Assembly: GCA_015501585.1 (NCBI GenBank)
Contig: JADNRY010000185.1
Coordinates: 1 to 64,000, forward strand
Direction of reading: 5' to 3'
DNA from: Rhodocollybia butyracea
Taxonomy: Eukaryota; Basidiomycota; Agaricomycetes; Agaricales; Omphalotaceae
DNA length: 64,000 bases
The translations under genes were made by a program, and so were the position numbers. Positions within the stretch are counted from its first letter, which is position 1. Every line of letters starts with the position of its first letter. Positions 34,933-47,518 of this stretch are shown one piece after another. Under the pieces are notes generated by a model that saw nothing but the letters and a program-made list of their open reading frames with translations, did no database searches and was not told where the DNA came from.

Positions 34933-37153
34933 ATAAGTTTCGAGTTTATGCGAGTAGGAAGTAACTAGTAAAGCTCGGGACCTGGGACAAGCTCGTGAAA
35001 CTGAACGGTATCGCATCAGCGGAAAGGATGCCTCTTGCTCGATAGAGGGAGTAGAAGCTTGACACCGCATGTAGCAAGCAAAATGAATCAATGAAACAAG
35101 CAGAACGAAACCAATTCAAACAGGTGAATCAGCGAAGCCAAAAAACCAACGCCCAAAATGCGATAAATGACTTACCAGACATGAGAACGTATTTGAGATG
35201 GTGCGAGGACAGATTATTTCTCCCTTGGTAAGATAGAGAGGTGGGAGCAGGAAAAGGCTGGTGATGGTGTTCATCTAATAAACTGCCGTTGTCGCACTCT
35301 CGCTTCAATTTCTCCATATTTTACGCTTATTTTGCGACTGTACGATGGAGCGAAGTATAAATCTACTCATCTATCTAGGAATAAAAAAAACCTGTATTTC
35401 TGCACGAGTGCCTTTTAAAAGTCCCCCATTTGAAAGAGTGTTGTTGCAAGTACAATGATCGATCCGTGAAGCGGCCTACTTGAAAAGCAGAGATACCAAC
35501 ACGCATATCACAAGTGATATCGCCGAATCATTGTGAACGACAAGGTTCGAGATGAGGAACGAGACAGTGACGGAAAGGGCGAGTGTTAAAATATTTATTG
35601 CTTCATCTGCTCATCCTTGCTGAGAGTGTCTCAAGCGGTTTACGGATTCCTCACCGCAATACCAGCTATACGCACTATCGAAACCAAACCGTGACTAGCG
35701 ACCTTTAGGTTCCGATTTTGAGACAAACTTCCCTCCTGTATTTTGGCACACCCGGCTTAGAATTCAAGTCATCCGCGTACTCAGTATTCGGAAGGGAGGA
35801 CGAGGACGATTATCTTCCACAGCCATTATCTCCGATCTCTGCCACCCTCTCGAATCTTTGCAGCATCCGGAGAATGATTCTTTGACAAGTCTACTTTTCG
35901 TTTGAAGTTCAGTCTTATGATAGGGTGGTATCGCTATATCGTCCGAGTCGCGAGTTATCCCTAGCCTTAGGATGGTGTTTCGCTTTTTGGGCCTGATTGG
36001 CCAATCGTTCCTATCTTTTGAAGATCCAGTGATTATCCGAGCATCTTACGAGGGATCTGAAGCTCCAGGTAGAAGCTGATGCGGTGCGATGCTTCGCACA
36101 TCTTAGGAAGTTTATGGACGGACGGAGGCAGAGCTAACAGAGATGGAAGTGGGTGCACTATTTTAACGAAGTTCCGCGCCACTATGAAGAGAGAGATATA
36201 GCGTTGGATATGGTACTCATTGTCTGGAAGCGATGGGTTTGGGATGTATGGGTTTGCCGAAGGGGAAAAGCATGGTGTGTGAGGAAGGACTGAAGATTCG
36301 GATGTCGATTTCGCCACTGAATTTTGTTCACCCCGCTGCAATTCACGGTCTATCATCCTATGCGAAAGTCGACAATCACGGCACTAAATAACGGCCAAGG
36401 TTGCAGAACAAACACCAAGATGGCATTCAAAGACCCGCATTTCAAGATGAAACGAACCACCAAAGTTGTGAGAGTTAAAAACAGTACAAATCAAAAGTAC
36501 TCAAGAAGCGTAAATAAAAAGATATGTAAACCCAGGAGGAAGGAAACACGAGATGAGCTTGGCAGTAATGGCAATATAACCACATAAGAGGTCAATGTAG
36601 ACAGAATACAGATAATCAAGTATGGATTTGGCGAATTATCTATCAAATTTCAGTCAGCAGCACATTATATATAAACTGATGATTTGCAACTAGCCTCTGC
36701 AAGTTCTTGGGCAACTCCAATGGTTGATTGCCTTCAGCCCGCTTCTTCACCCTTTCATCAGAGATTCGGAGAGCCCTCTTCACTATTCGTGAGTCTAGAA
36801 CAAGTTAATTACCGCGCAGGTTAGGATAAAATTAGCACTCAGCACCATCATAAGGCCAAAGCATCTTTCCGTATCGAAGCGTATTTTGTGGTAAAGCCTT
36901 TGATGCGACCCAGCGCCTGATGTGTTGGTAAGTCTTGGGATTTGGAGAAAGGTCTGGTGGAGGTGCATTAGGTGCAGTGAGGATGACTTTAGACGTAAAG
37001 AGGCCTTTAGAGTCCGGATGGTTGTACCGATTGTTTATGACAAACATTTCAGGACAAAACATTGAGTATTGCATAGTATAGAGTAAAGTGGGCAGATAAT
37101 CAAGACGGTATGAGTAAAGAGAATGTAAATGATAGAAGAAGAAGCAAAAAAAC

Positions 37154-37581
37154 TTGCTGCATTCAAAGGCAGCGAACATGTGCTCGCCAACCCGTATATT
37201 TCGAGGCCAGTTGCACCCACAGTACATCACTACCATCCCACCATTCCTTAGGGATCGTTAGACACATCTCCAGCTCCTCCAGTTTCGGTAGTTGTATGCA
37301 CCAACTGATACGGGATCTATATTCTTTAATCTAGGGCGGTCATGTCCAAGCCCACTTAAACATGTTTAATTACTGTTGTTTAAATACTGGGAACTAGTCA
37401 CTACTTACATAGTAACTAAACAACTTACGAAGGAAATTCTGAGTGTGATTGTCAGCATTTAAACGAAGCATCTAAACCAGGACATAAGTCAATATTTAAA
37501 CAACTCGGTTCGCTGTGATTTAAACCAGACTAATGCTATACGGGGTTGGCGAGCACATGTTCGCTGCCTCCGTATGCAGCT
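37154..37581. mobile_element. MITE-like element with 45-bp terminal inverted repeats
   Basis: The left end 37154-37198 (ttgctgcatt...ggcagcgaacatgtgctcgcc...cccgtata) is the reverse complement of the right end 37537-37581 with a few mismatches. The 340-bp interior has no useful frame and is AT-rich. I saw no clear target-site duplication. The same end sequence appears alone at 30119, 50913, 59557 and 59773. A non-autonomous DNA transposon is the simplest reading; the superfamily is not identifiable. Confidence 0.6.
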
Positions 37582-37672
37582 AGGAGGCAGAATCCAAAGA
37601 AAGATTTGAGAAAGATTGTACCGGACTTTGGATCTTTGATTCGGCTCAGATGCAAGACAATCTGGATACGCT

Positions 37673-38096
37673 ATGTTAAGGATAGTGGACCCCTATCGAG
37701 GTCTTGTTTACATCCTCTTCAACACTTCTCTCCGTAAGGCGGTTTTCGAGTGGCTTGGGGACGTCATGATTGCCGCAAAGTTTGTTTCCACGACAGACTG
37801 GGCGCGCTGGCTGTTTATGCCTGCAACGAAAAGGTTTACGCGGCTAGCAAATTATTTTGTTGTTGTCTGGGCGTATCTAGAGGTGTCGAGAGCTGAGGTG
37901 CTTCGCAAGGGCCGTTCCAATTCGATGGTGAGTATTTTCATTGTTGTTCTTTGGCTTTGCTTACTTGCCTTTGTAGATATCGAGAACGATCCCCCGCTCT
38001 CTGGTGTTGCTTAACGCGCCTACTAGCTTTGCCCTTGGTATGCTGCATTCATTCGCTCCGCATTTGCTTTGCGCCTCGCTCACTCATATTTATTCA
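37673..38096 (+). CDS. Uncertain two-exon frame with hydrophobic segments
   Basis: The ATG at 37673 opens MLRIVDPYRGLVYILFN and runs 85 codons to a GTGAGT donor at 37928. An acceptor at about 37976 (ttgtag) allows continuation as ISRTIPRSLVLLNAPTSF. Two hydrophobic stretches could be membrane segments. The second exon runs into the dispersed repeat that begins near 38041, so the gene is either truncated by it or not real. No family is recognised. Confidence 0.3.
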
Positions 38097-38365
38097 CGCT
38101 CACTTTGCTCGTTTAATGACATATGAAATTCTGCAGTCGCTTTACTATACTTGTTCTGTTCGCCTAGATGCTCTTGTCGCCTTCCTGTACGCCTGATGAC
38201 TTTCCATTAGCAGATGTCTGTAATTTGGTAATCATGGATACGAAACGAAAAATGTTGTACTCTCTATTAATTGAATGTATACTTTGCTATTACTTGCTTG
38301 CTCGGGAGAACCTTGGCTATAAAAGGTTCCAAAATCAAAACATTTTTTATTGCCTTTGTTACACG
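38041..38365 (+). repeat. Dispersed 325-bp repeat, copy 1
   Basis: Aligns with 43929-44250 in the same orientation: ctgcattcattcgctc, catatttattcacgctcact, tacttgttctgttcgc, ttcctgtacgcctgat, ggctataaaaggttccaaaa. Identity is about 85% with small indels. It carries a TATA-like tataaaag shared by both copies. It may be a terminal or LTR-like piece of an unidentified element. Confidence 0.7.
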
Positions 38366-38952
38366 TTTTTGCCCAACAAAACCACCCATACTGCACAGTC
38401 ATTCGAGTGGCAAGGCAGACGCTTCAAACTTGATAGACGCAGATAGATTACAGTAAGTACTCATGAGGGGATCCAAGCCGGAACCCAAGGCCTTATTTTA
38501 CACCAAAGTTTCTGGAGGAAGCTAGTGTACTGCACCCCTCGCCCTTTGCAATTTGAATTTCGAACCCTGCCTTGCGAAAGATATTTAGTATTTCGAAAAG
38601 AAATGGCTTCCTCCGCAGCTCAAAAACGCAGAACAAATTCAGACAAGGATACACCCATGGGATTAAGCGTAGCCATATCATACAATGAACAAGGTTTTAG
38701 TGTAAACGAGGGTAGGGAGGATAGAACGGTACTCACGCCGCGTTGTGCGGCACGTGCCTAAAGTGAAGCAGGCAGAACCAGTTACGGTGAGTAAGGGGCC
38801 CCGAGCAGGCAGGTAACCCTGCCTGGAGATTGTCGATTTGATACTGGATTCCATGTAAAAAAAAACAGACAGCTTTGCCTAGCTTTTGAGCCGGCGGCAA
38901 AACACGCTGTGACATAAGCACGTGATAAACAAAGCTCTCTTTTCCAACCACC

Positions 38953-40434
38953 ATGGCACAGTTGACCCAAGCTATGAACGCGCTTAGCATATCGGCAGGT
39001 CCATCGGATCCGTCCACCTTTGCACATCAGCCTGAAGTTCTGTATCCCGACGACGATTTCCCCCGACAACTCGAGGACTCCTGCGACGATGGCCAGGACG
39101 ACAGCCAATCCCTCTTTTCCTACAACTCCACTCCAGAGAGGCGAAAGGGTGTAACTTTTGCCACAGCAAAACGGTGGCTCGCAACTTGGCTTGTCTCAGT
39201 CAACATGTATTACTGCCATACCACACTTTCCCCGTTTTCTGCCAGACTAAACGAATTTGCCCACATCTTGGTACCGCAATGCGCATTCAAAAGAAATGAT
39301 ATAGTGAGTCTGTCTTACTCTCTGGCTTTGAACGTTTGAACGCTGGGCACTAAACTACCTTCAGCTCGAAACGGTTGAATTCTGTCTCGGAATGCAATAT
39401 AACGCTCTATGCCTTCACAGCCGCCTCTTTCTCATGCCCCGTACGTATGATCTCCTTTCTGCGCTGCTTAGCTCACTATCTTGCAGTTTTTATTACCCTT
39501 CACCGAAGCTTAGACTGGTGTCACTTGTTCTTCCTTCCCACAACAGACGTAATCGATCTGGTCACGAAATATCTTGAATCCTATTTTGCCGAGTGGGTGC
39601 AAAACCCAGGTTATCGACCATGGAGTAAACTTCGGAAAGGAGAGCTACGCGGGTTTGAAGCACTTGTACGTTTTTCTCCCATGATACCTTCATCCCCTGA
39701 CGTTTTGTGTTCAGCGAGATGGCACCAAATATAGATATCAACTTCTTTCCTCGCCCCACTTTGATTTGCAGCTTCCTATCTTCGTCTATAGACAACAGAC
39801 TCATCAAGTCTTTACCTGTCCTTACACTACTTTCCCCGAGTTTGAATCGCATGTCACACCATTTGCTATTTGTGTGAATACCCTGAGGGCTCTGGAAGAC
39901 TGGGAACATCCTCGGGAAATTCAGCCAATATTTCGCTCCCGGAGAATGGAGCATTTCGCCCAGATCGAACAGTGGACACTGTTAGCCCTCCTAGGTCTCG
40001 CGAAAGGAGTTACTCCAAACGTGGACCCTCCCGGCGAACTTCTAAAACGTGCTCTTGCGTTTAGACGCTTTGCCGAAGCCTTTCACGAATTACAGCAAGC
40101 CTACCAAGGTTACAAATCCAATCATCAGACCCAGTTACAAGGTCACCGACGCACCACTGGCTCCCCAGAGCCGTCTCAGCACTCGACTGCTGAGGACCAC
40201 GATCCGACCAGTCCCACTCCGCCTTCTCGTACCAAAGCTAGGAGGCTCCTCTTGTCCATTGCGGGGGGTAGTAAGTCGACGGTCGACAAGTCAAAAAAGG
40301 CAACAATGCGCGTTCTTCACTCCTTTTTCAATCGTTCGGCCTCTCTCACTGAGGCTGATCGCGTCAGAGATGCGTACCTCACTAGTGTCACCCGCGACTT
40401 TGCTATCCCGCAACTTGTTCTCGGTCGCCGCTAA
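38953..40434 (+). CDS. Unknown fungal protein, 441 aa (4 exons)
   Basis: Exons 38953-39303, 39365-39440, 39487-39665 and 39715-40434 give a 442-codon frame including the stop. The introns of 61, 46 and 49 nt have clear GTGAGT or GTACGT donors. The ATG sits in a strong context (accaccATGg). The N-terminal 65 residues are acidic and probably disordered (PDDDFPRQLEDSCDD). The middle is helical and hydrophobic in places (LEFAHILV-like, GMQYNALCLHSRLFL). The segment after residue 215 is well ordered (QLPIFVYR...EQWTLLALLGLAKGV), and the C-terminus is basic and serine-rich. I do not recognise a named domain. Exon 3 is the least certain part. Codon use and intron density suggest a live gene; function unknown. 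Confidence 0.75.
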
Positions 40435-41034
40435 CCGCTCATGGCCATCGCTACTGGCAGGCAGAGAAATAGGAGGGGAAGGATGCAGGTAGTGGTGGTG
40501 CCACCAGCTTTTGAGTGCTCTTAATGGCCGGCGTCTCCACCAGAAAAAGAATCTCCATTCGAGGAGGAGAATGCATCTATCTATCCCTTACTTTTCTGGA
40601 TATGACTTGATCCAATTGATTCCGTCTACTCGCCGTCGTTTCTTGTGTCTATAGTGTATTTCTTGTAACTTATATCAGAGCGCTATTCAGCTATTATCCT
40701 TAATCTAACTAGTTCTATATTTGTGTGTAGCATCCATATAGGATATCCGGTAGGCCTATAACGAGCCGGAACCTCGCCTTCCTCGTCGATAATCCCACAT
40801 GGTAGCGGCTTGTTTGGGTAATGTGGTGGTCGCAGAGGAGGTTTTTATGGTTTTCCTCCATTACCTAGTATTAGGAAAGACTACGATGTCGTCTTCGAGG
40901 GTGCTTTTGTGAAAGAATAAGGTCTCGTTGAGAAGCCCGTACAATCTGGTTTCTTCCATAGTTCCCTGGAGGCAATTTTGAACCATACTTTGTACTTTTC
41001 GTAACTAACGCTCGCTCTGCTAGAATATTCAACA

Positions 41035-42060
41035 ATGCTTAGGACTATGCTAGAATCACAATCGTACCAAGGGAGATTGCATTGGCGGATTCAAACGAAA
41101 GCTGGTTACAAATTGTTTTGGCGCCACACTTTCTTTGTTCTCAACGACGATGGTCCGTTGTTCCGCCTTTCAAGATTGCAAGAGATATTCATTGACATAT
41201 CTCACAGAGTGCGCGCTATGTGAAAGGATACGCCTTGGACTACGAGAAGGTTGCGAACCATCTAGATATCACCAACTGCGACGAAAATATGGCACAAATC
41301 TTTGACGTCGACCTGAGCGTTATGGAATTCCTTCGGAAACAAACCCACATTACTGGAAATATCCATACGTTTACTATGGCTTATCCTCTTGGCTCCAGGA
41401 GGACCGATAGCATGTTAGTCAGGGTACTGTCTGTTGGTCTAGACGCGCTGAGCCAGGATCTGAATGAGCTGAAGAAGAAGAAAATCGAGTATCCACAGTA
41501 CATGAAGGAACTTGCAGAAGCGTTGTTTTCTGGTCCTGATGTTTTCGAAATCAGTCCTCAGGAGGACCCCCGTGCGTGACTTTTCCTTCAAGAGAGTAGA
41601 ACCAACTGATGTTTTTCTCCAGTTATCAGTGCACCGGGAGTACATATAACCTACGCTTCATACGCAGGCTTCCCATCTTAGGGCCTCTATTTTTGTATTT
41701 TTATGGGCAACAGAGATTATTCGATTTGTTATTATTTGACTACCGAACCACGGAGGCCTCGAAACTTCTCTTTTTCTTGGTCTCCTTGAGCTCATTTGGC
41801 CACTCGAGAAGTCTTAACCTTACCCACAACAGGCTTCATTCCAGAAAGACTAGATTCCAACGTCGTTTCCTGATGGCAATGGGTATGTTCGTCAATTGTA
41901 CTTCTCATCCGTGTTTGCTGTTTGCTTACTTAGTTTTAGATGTGATACAGCTTCAAGGACGACGATCTACACCAGGACCTCCACCCGGATGAACGACAAA
42001 TTTTCATAGGTGAAATACTATGGGCTTTCGAAGCGGTTTGGGGAAGTTCTGGGTAACAGC
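41035..42060 (+). CDS. Fragmentary multi-exon gene of unknown function
   Basis: Frame one (41035-41220) encodes HWRIQTKAGYKLFWRHTFFV; a second frame from about 41215 encodes YVKGYALDYEKVANHLDITN and continues to a GTGCGT donor near 41570. The two frames need a shift near 41210 with no convincing intron. Later exon-like pieces are around 41600-41890 and 41940-42053 (DDLHQDLHPDERQIF...EILWAFEAVWG), bounded by ttttag and ggtaac. It is probably a decayed gene; no family recognised. From 42060 to 42700 I see no gene. Confidence 0.35.
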
Positions 42061-42727
42061 GTACGTCCATACTGCGCTCTTACCGAATTTTATCCGCTTA
42101 CTACATCTTCTTAGATTTAACTAACGCTGCTGCTCACCCCACTTCCTCCCTTCGGAATATATCGCAAGCAAGTTTGGACACTACTCTCGATCTTTGGCTT
42201 CCCCTAAAATGCGCCAAATCCTAGGGCAAACAAATGGACGCCACCGCTGCTGGACGCCACCACCGCACACCCGTAAACCGAGTGACACCAAAAAGGTAGC
42301 CTTCTGTTCCGTCGCCCGCATAGTGTTTGATATGAAGGGATAATCCTGGCGCATTAACAGCATCAGGTGAAGCAATAAATTCGCAGTATACTCTCCAGTG
42401 GAATTGTAGTACCCTCGATGAAGATTTCTGGTTACTCGTATCGCCTGAGCCTATGTTGGAGTCTGACCAAAGGAATATGAGGTCGAGCTTGGCGATGACA
42501 CTGAGTCACTGACGGAGATCGCGCGAGATTGGAACCACTCTGATCTCTACCCTGTGTCCCCGGCGTCCTCGATGTCCCCTTTCCCATTCTACGACACCTC
42601 TATAACCCAAACTCTTACAAGCTCTACGCCCCGCCGAACAACTTTACCCATCCAAAACCTTTTCTCCACTCCGTTCACCCTTCTTCACCTCTGCCCCGGA
42701 TCCGTTTGAATACCTGTCGATCGCTGC

Positions 42728-43750
42728 GTGACTCCGTCCTTGGCGCCGTATACTCGTTATACTCCTTACAATCCGTCATACACTTATTCGTACAACCATC
42801 TGTACGCTCCTTACACTCCTCTCAGCACGTACAACATGTACAGCAGCAACTATACTGCAGGGACATACGGCGCTTCCAACCATCCTGCGGATCCCTCTCT
42901 TTCCCTGGTGCCGACTATCCATATGCTCTGTACCTTGTATATACAAGTCCGTGCCCTGATACCCCTACCAGACTCGTATCACTCACGGAGACCTCTTACT
43001 CCACCTACCCTACCTGGTGTACACGTCATCAAGGATAAAGAAGGGGCGGGATGCGCGGGGGCAGAATCCCAATTCCTTTGCCAGCTCCTATCCATCTTCA
43101 TCGTACTGGTTGAAAAATCGTCGCGTGCACACCAGTCGGCCGCAGGGGTTGCGGAGTGGGATGCGGACCCAGATCTAAGCAACTTCGGATGTGCTGATGA
43201 AAGTGACTCGCCGGAGATGGATCGGGTTTCTTTTGAGAGCGGTTTCCGGGGTAATTGTCAATACCCCTCTCTATCATCATACTAACCAAAATTTATTTAC
43301 ACAGTACGCCTTCTTCTCTCTAGGAACAATCACACTCATCCTTGGGGTGATATACCTATACGACGCGGATTTGCAGGGTGCTCGGTATAAGAAGATGGAA
43401 GATAGTATCACTGTGCAGGTGTCCGGTACCAATCTTGCTGATATAGGGTACGATGTGACCTCAACGACGTTTCAAGACCTAACTCATGTTTACCTAGTTG
43501 CTCCGCCCCTGCCCAATGTTTCTTTGAATCACTCGGTGCAGCTTATCTCCCTGATTCCCCAGTATACTCGCTATCGGCGTTTGGAGAACGACGCAAAATA
43601 TCCTTTGCTATGTTGAGGGGAATGTGTTTGTGGATGCGTATTTGGAGTATAAGGACTATGTGGGGCACACGCATAAAAGGCTCAAACGAGTCGAAGCGTA
43701 TCACGCAGAGCAGAACGCTCTCAGCTGTAGATGCTACCCTATCTTTATTA
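42728..43750 (+). CDS. Low-confidence gene with tyrosine-rich start and a membrane segment
   Basis: A frame from 42728 (ATG context unclear) is Tyr/Pro/Ser-rich (YTPYNPSYTYSYNHLYAPYT). After a possible intron near 43250-43305, a second frame encodes a hydrophobic helix (YAFFSLGTITLILGVIYLY). An extracellular-like segment follows (VQVSGTNLADIGYDVTSTTF), and after a frame change near 43610, VEGNVFVDAYLEYKDYVGH. The order could be a type II membrane protein, but the frames do not join cleanly. No family recognised. Confidence 0.3.
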
Positions 43751-43928
43751 CTCTCCAGGTAAGCGATAGTAGGTAGCCACACATTTAATGCTGCCAACTT
43801 GCTTAGCAGCGCACAGGTACGCATCGTAGTTAGCCACCACACTTAGTACCGCTAACTGTCTTAGCTGTGCCTAGCTTAGTGAGTATGACCCAGAGTTACG
43901 TGGCGAATGCAAGCCTGCCGACTCCACG

Positions 43929-44250
43929 TATGACTAGGCTGCATTCATTCGCTCTGTGCTCACTTTGTGCCTCGCTCGCTCGCTTATATTTATTCACGCT
44001 CACTTTGCTCCTTTAATGACCATCGCTTTACTGTACTTGTTCTGTTCGCTTAGATGCTCTGTTCTCTTAACATTCCTTATCGCTTTCCTGTACGCCTGAT
44101 CACTGTCCGTTAGCAAATGTCCGTAATGTTTAGATTGTAGATACGAAACGAAATGTGTTGTACTCCGTATTAAATGAAAGTATACTTTGCTAGGCTATAA
44201 AAGGTTCCAAAATCGAAAAATTTTTCATCGGCTTTGTTACCGGAATTTCT
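43929..44250 (+). repeat. Dispersed 325-bp repeat, copy 2
   Basis: Second copy of 38041-38365, ending with aggctataaaaggttccaaaa. Just upstream, 43907-43935 resembles 54690-54730 (gactccacgtatgactaggctgc type), another small dispersed motif. From 44250 to 44680 no gene is seen. Confidence 0.7.
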
Positions 44251-44679
44251 ACTTGCAGTGTACTTGATAACGTTCCGAAACGGTAACATTTACTGCTTGT
44301 TCGTTATTTTCATAACTTGGTAACAATTTCCTTTTATATCAAATCAATGTGCCTGCTTTGACACTTTTTTCATGGTTCTACGCGCCCATGGGACTCAAGG
44401 CTAGTAGAGGGTAGATACTATTTACCGTTATACTTTATGCTCGTCAAAAATTAACAGTACTTTGAGGTCCGCGGGTAAGTAGGTACTTGTAGAGTATCCG
44501 TTCGATTTTGAAACTCGAAGGTCTGGGGCTATTGATTGTAAAGAGAAGATTCTACAGATTAGGGTGATTCGACGGTGCGCAAGGAAACCCAATCTCGTCG
44601 AGCACTCGGCGTTGGATGATCGATCGCGTTGTCCTACCAGGCTATTAAGCGCCTATCACATGATGTACGCGTGCAGGTG

Positions 44680-45800
44680 ATCAAGGCTGTTCGTTGATTC
44701 CGCTGCAACCTGCTCTTCTACCACCACTAGCACTATCTTCGAGGCCTTGCTTTTCATCGGTAAGTCTTCCTTTTTTGTATCGGCGGCTTTCTCATAATCT
44801 TACTCTATCTCTCTCCCCGTCTATAGCCGAAAATCGCAGGGAGTCCGGCTGGAGCCATTGCTGCCTTGTCTAAGAACGCTGTAACTGTTCGCGTACGCGC
44901 TGTTCCTCTATCCTGTTAGTTGTTAGGACTTAGGGCTTTGGCTACAGCTGAGTTTCTATTTTTTCTTAACGAATGGCTCGCTTACCTTCAGTTTTAGCTC
45001 AGCCAGTTCACCTCCTCTGCCGCCAACGATCGACTCCCTCGGAAAGGCCTTGCTCACGAACACGGCGTTATTTTGACTGAACGTTGCGCTACCTCAGCCG
45101 ACAGTGCTCTCCACTACAACCGGTAAGTCGCCTATCTGCTCTACTCTACCTGTACTAATCCTTGACCTTGTCTACAGCTACATTACAGCGTTCATATCCA
45201 GCCGGCTTCGCGGTTTTCGTCCCTCTCAAGACGGGCTTTTCTTTCGAAGATCTGCACGCGAACCCGATTACAACCCGTAAGCCCTGTCCCCCTTTTCCCC
45301 TTCAGCTCGGAAAAGTGCTTTTTTGTATGCTTGTTACGCTCTACCCCAAGGGTGTCATCTGGGCCGACATCGGGGTGTCTTTTCGAGTTTTAGGGGATAT
45401 CCCTCTTTGTTTTTCGCCTGCTGACTCTCTTTTCTCTTAATCAGGTATCAGTCCTCGTCCCTTCAGATATTCGATTTTGTATCGATTTTGTAAGTCTATT
45501 GTGCTGTATTTTCTGCCTACGGCGAAGAACAGAATTCATACGCTACTGGGGCCACGTTCTACCCCAAGGGTGTGGTCTTGGCTGCTCTCGGTTTCTGTTT
45601 CGGGTCTGTGGGCAAAGAATCACAATCATGTTATATTATTTTTACTGATTGTCCTCTACAGGTGTTCGCCACCCCGGTAACATGCCCTATTTTTTGCGGA
45701 CGGTACGTTTATCCCTACCCTCTGGTTCGTGCTTTTGCTGAACTATTTTTTCACAGCGCGTCGGCAAGACTCCGATTACACACCGAATCGTTGAGCCAAA
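44680..45800 (+). repeat. Upstream region of the TET/JBP cassette with repeated PKGV modules
   Basis: Contains several short exon-like blocks separated by GTAAGT...YAG-like signals. Two blocks, about 45341-45400 and 45541-45610, are diverged repeats encoding TLYPKGVIWADIGVSFRVLG and ATFYPKGVVLAALGFCFG, short hydrophobic hairpin-like segments. Homologous blocks lie in reverse at about 55865-55925 and 56060-56110, and forward at about 60215-60285. Whether these are 5' exons of the oxygenase, a separate small membrane-protein gene or part of a transposon cannot be decided by reading. Confidence 0.5.
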
Positions 45801-45804
45801 ATTC

Positions 45805-47265
45805 ATGAACCCGGCTTTTCACTTTCAGAACGCGGTAGAACAAGCACTGGAGGACCATCATAACGCGGCACTCGAAGAGGACGACCTAGGAGCGGATTTT
45901 ATCGAGTACGCTCCTTTGGAATCACCGTGCCCTGTCGATGCGGTCTTCTCATCTGCCGCAACCAAGCGCAAACGATGCCCAGTCACGCTGGAGGATGCTC
46001 CTGACGTCGATACACCACGTATTTCTCTCCCGCTCCCTGGGACTTTGGACACACCGCTGAACCCAGCACAGTCGCACAAGCACCAAATGCGCGCAGCCAA
46101 ACGTCGGCTCGCAAAGGCCTCGGATCGCACAAGTAGCCACCAGAATGCCTTGCGCCAAGTCCTCTCACATGGCACTGCAGTGGAAACAGATCGAAGTGCA
46201 GAGACGTTTGACGCCAGCAGGGGGGCTCACACGGGGAAACCGGGCACGAAGAAGCAGCTTGGGACGGTTGAAGAACGCCGGGGTTTCTATCAACTCGCAG
46301 ACCTTCTCGCTCAAGGCTTTGAGTATGTCAAATGGGATGGAAGGTGCGTATTTATTGTTTTTCTTATCGCTCTATTGTTAACATTTTGTTCTAGGACGCC
46401 TACGCCCGTTATAGATCGCCTAGGCCGTATCGTGGCGGTTCTCGCTGGTCAACCAGAAGACCCAACATACTCCAACGAACTCATGCAAGCCTACAACTTA
46501 ATGGAGGCACGAGGCAACGCCTACGGTATTGGATCATCCGCCTCTCAACCTCACAAACGCGGCCACTTTTCGGCTTACAACTGCGGAACGACGATGGGGA
46601 TGGGTAACCGCTTTCCGGTGTTCATGAATCCCAAGGCCAAGAGACCGCTTATCCAGGAACTACTCGACGCCAAACCATTCCAACGAATGGCTTCTTACCA
46701 AAGTCGTACGTTTATTCTAGTCTTACTGTATATTATTCTTTACTAAGTCTCTTACAGGTGCATTCCAGCTATGGGCTCCTCGCGTGTACGCAGAATATGA
46801 ACATGTCAACGGCGTGCTCCGTCAAAAGATGCGAATCCGCCCCAACTTTGCGGGGAGCATCTTCTTGGTGCAGCGTTCAATTTTGGCTCGAACGTCTGGA
46901 CGTACAAGCACCGAGACCAGCTCAACTGGGCTTTTGGTTGGTGTGCTATCACAGCCCTGGGTCGGTTTAACGCGAGACATAGCGCGCAGCTCATTTTGTG
47001 GGAGCTGAAATTGGTGATTGATTTTCCTCACGCGGCGACGATTCTCCTACCATCCGCTGTCATCACGCATTCCAACACCCTCGTTCACGCCGACGATCGA
47101 CGCAGCTCCTTCACTCAGTTCTCAGCTGGAGCAATTTTCCGTTGGGTCGAAAATGGGTGTCGTACAGAGGACAAGTTTGCGGAGGAAGACCCGGAAGGGT
47201 ATGAAGCGATGGTGGCGGCAAAAGCTACTGCAATGAACGTCGGATGGCTATGTTTTCAACAGTAG
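45805..47265 (+). pseudogene. TET/JBP-like 2OG-Fe(II) dioxygenase gene, one frameshift
   Basis: Exons 45805-46343, 46395-46705 and 46758-47265, with introns of 51 and 52 nt. The ATG at 45805 opens MNPAFHFQNAVEQALEDHHN. The catalytic half holds the family signature: an HxD motif in YKHRDQLNWAFGWCAI (His-Asp codons 46909-46917), WELKLVIDFPHA, the distal His in SAVITHSN (47068-47070), and RSSFTQFSAGAIFRWVENG with the likely 2-oxoglutarate Arg. Enzymes of this family oxidise 5-methylcytosine or thymine in nucleic acids and are expanded in basidiomycetes, often near transposons. A one-base shift near 46865, between NFAGSIF and GAAFNFG, is not explained by an intron. A second shift near 47235 would alter the last residues, compared with the copy at 26.8 kb. 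It is either a recent pseudogene or carries sequence errors; all active-site residues survive. Confidence 0.78.
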
Positions 47266-47518
47266 ATGAATTGTGTACACTCGTAGATTAATTACAATAC
47301 TACCGCTTGTTATAACTACATACTATCTGTACTTATAATTTTAATGCTCTAATCTCTTTGAGGGCTTCGTGGTGAACAACATTTTTATTGATAGTACTAC
47401 TAGAATTTGTTCAACAACACGCTCATAATTCTCCTCTAGCAAAACGACGCTTGGGATGGCAACATTTTCGATAGTCGGTCCTCGAACAGGTATTAGAAGA
47501 CTCAATACCTTACGAGCT

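Noticed and set aside
45858..46175. Minus-strand frames of 60-105 codons
   Set aside because: Shadow of the oxygenase gene's first exon on the other strand.
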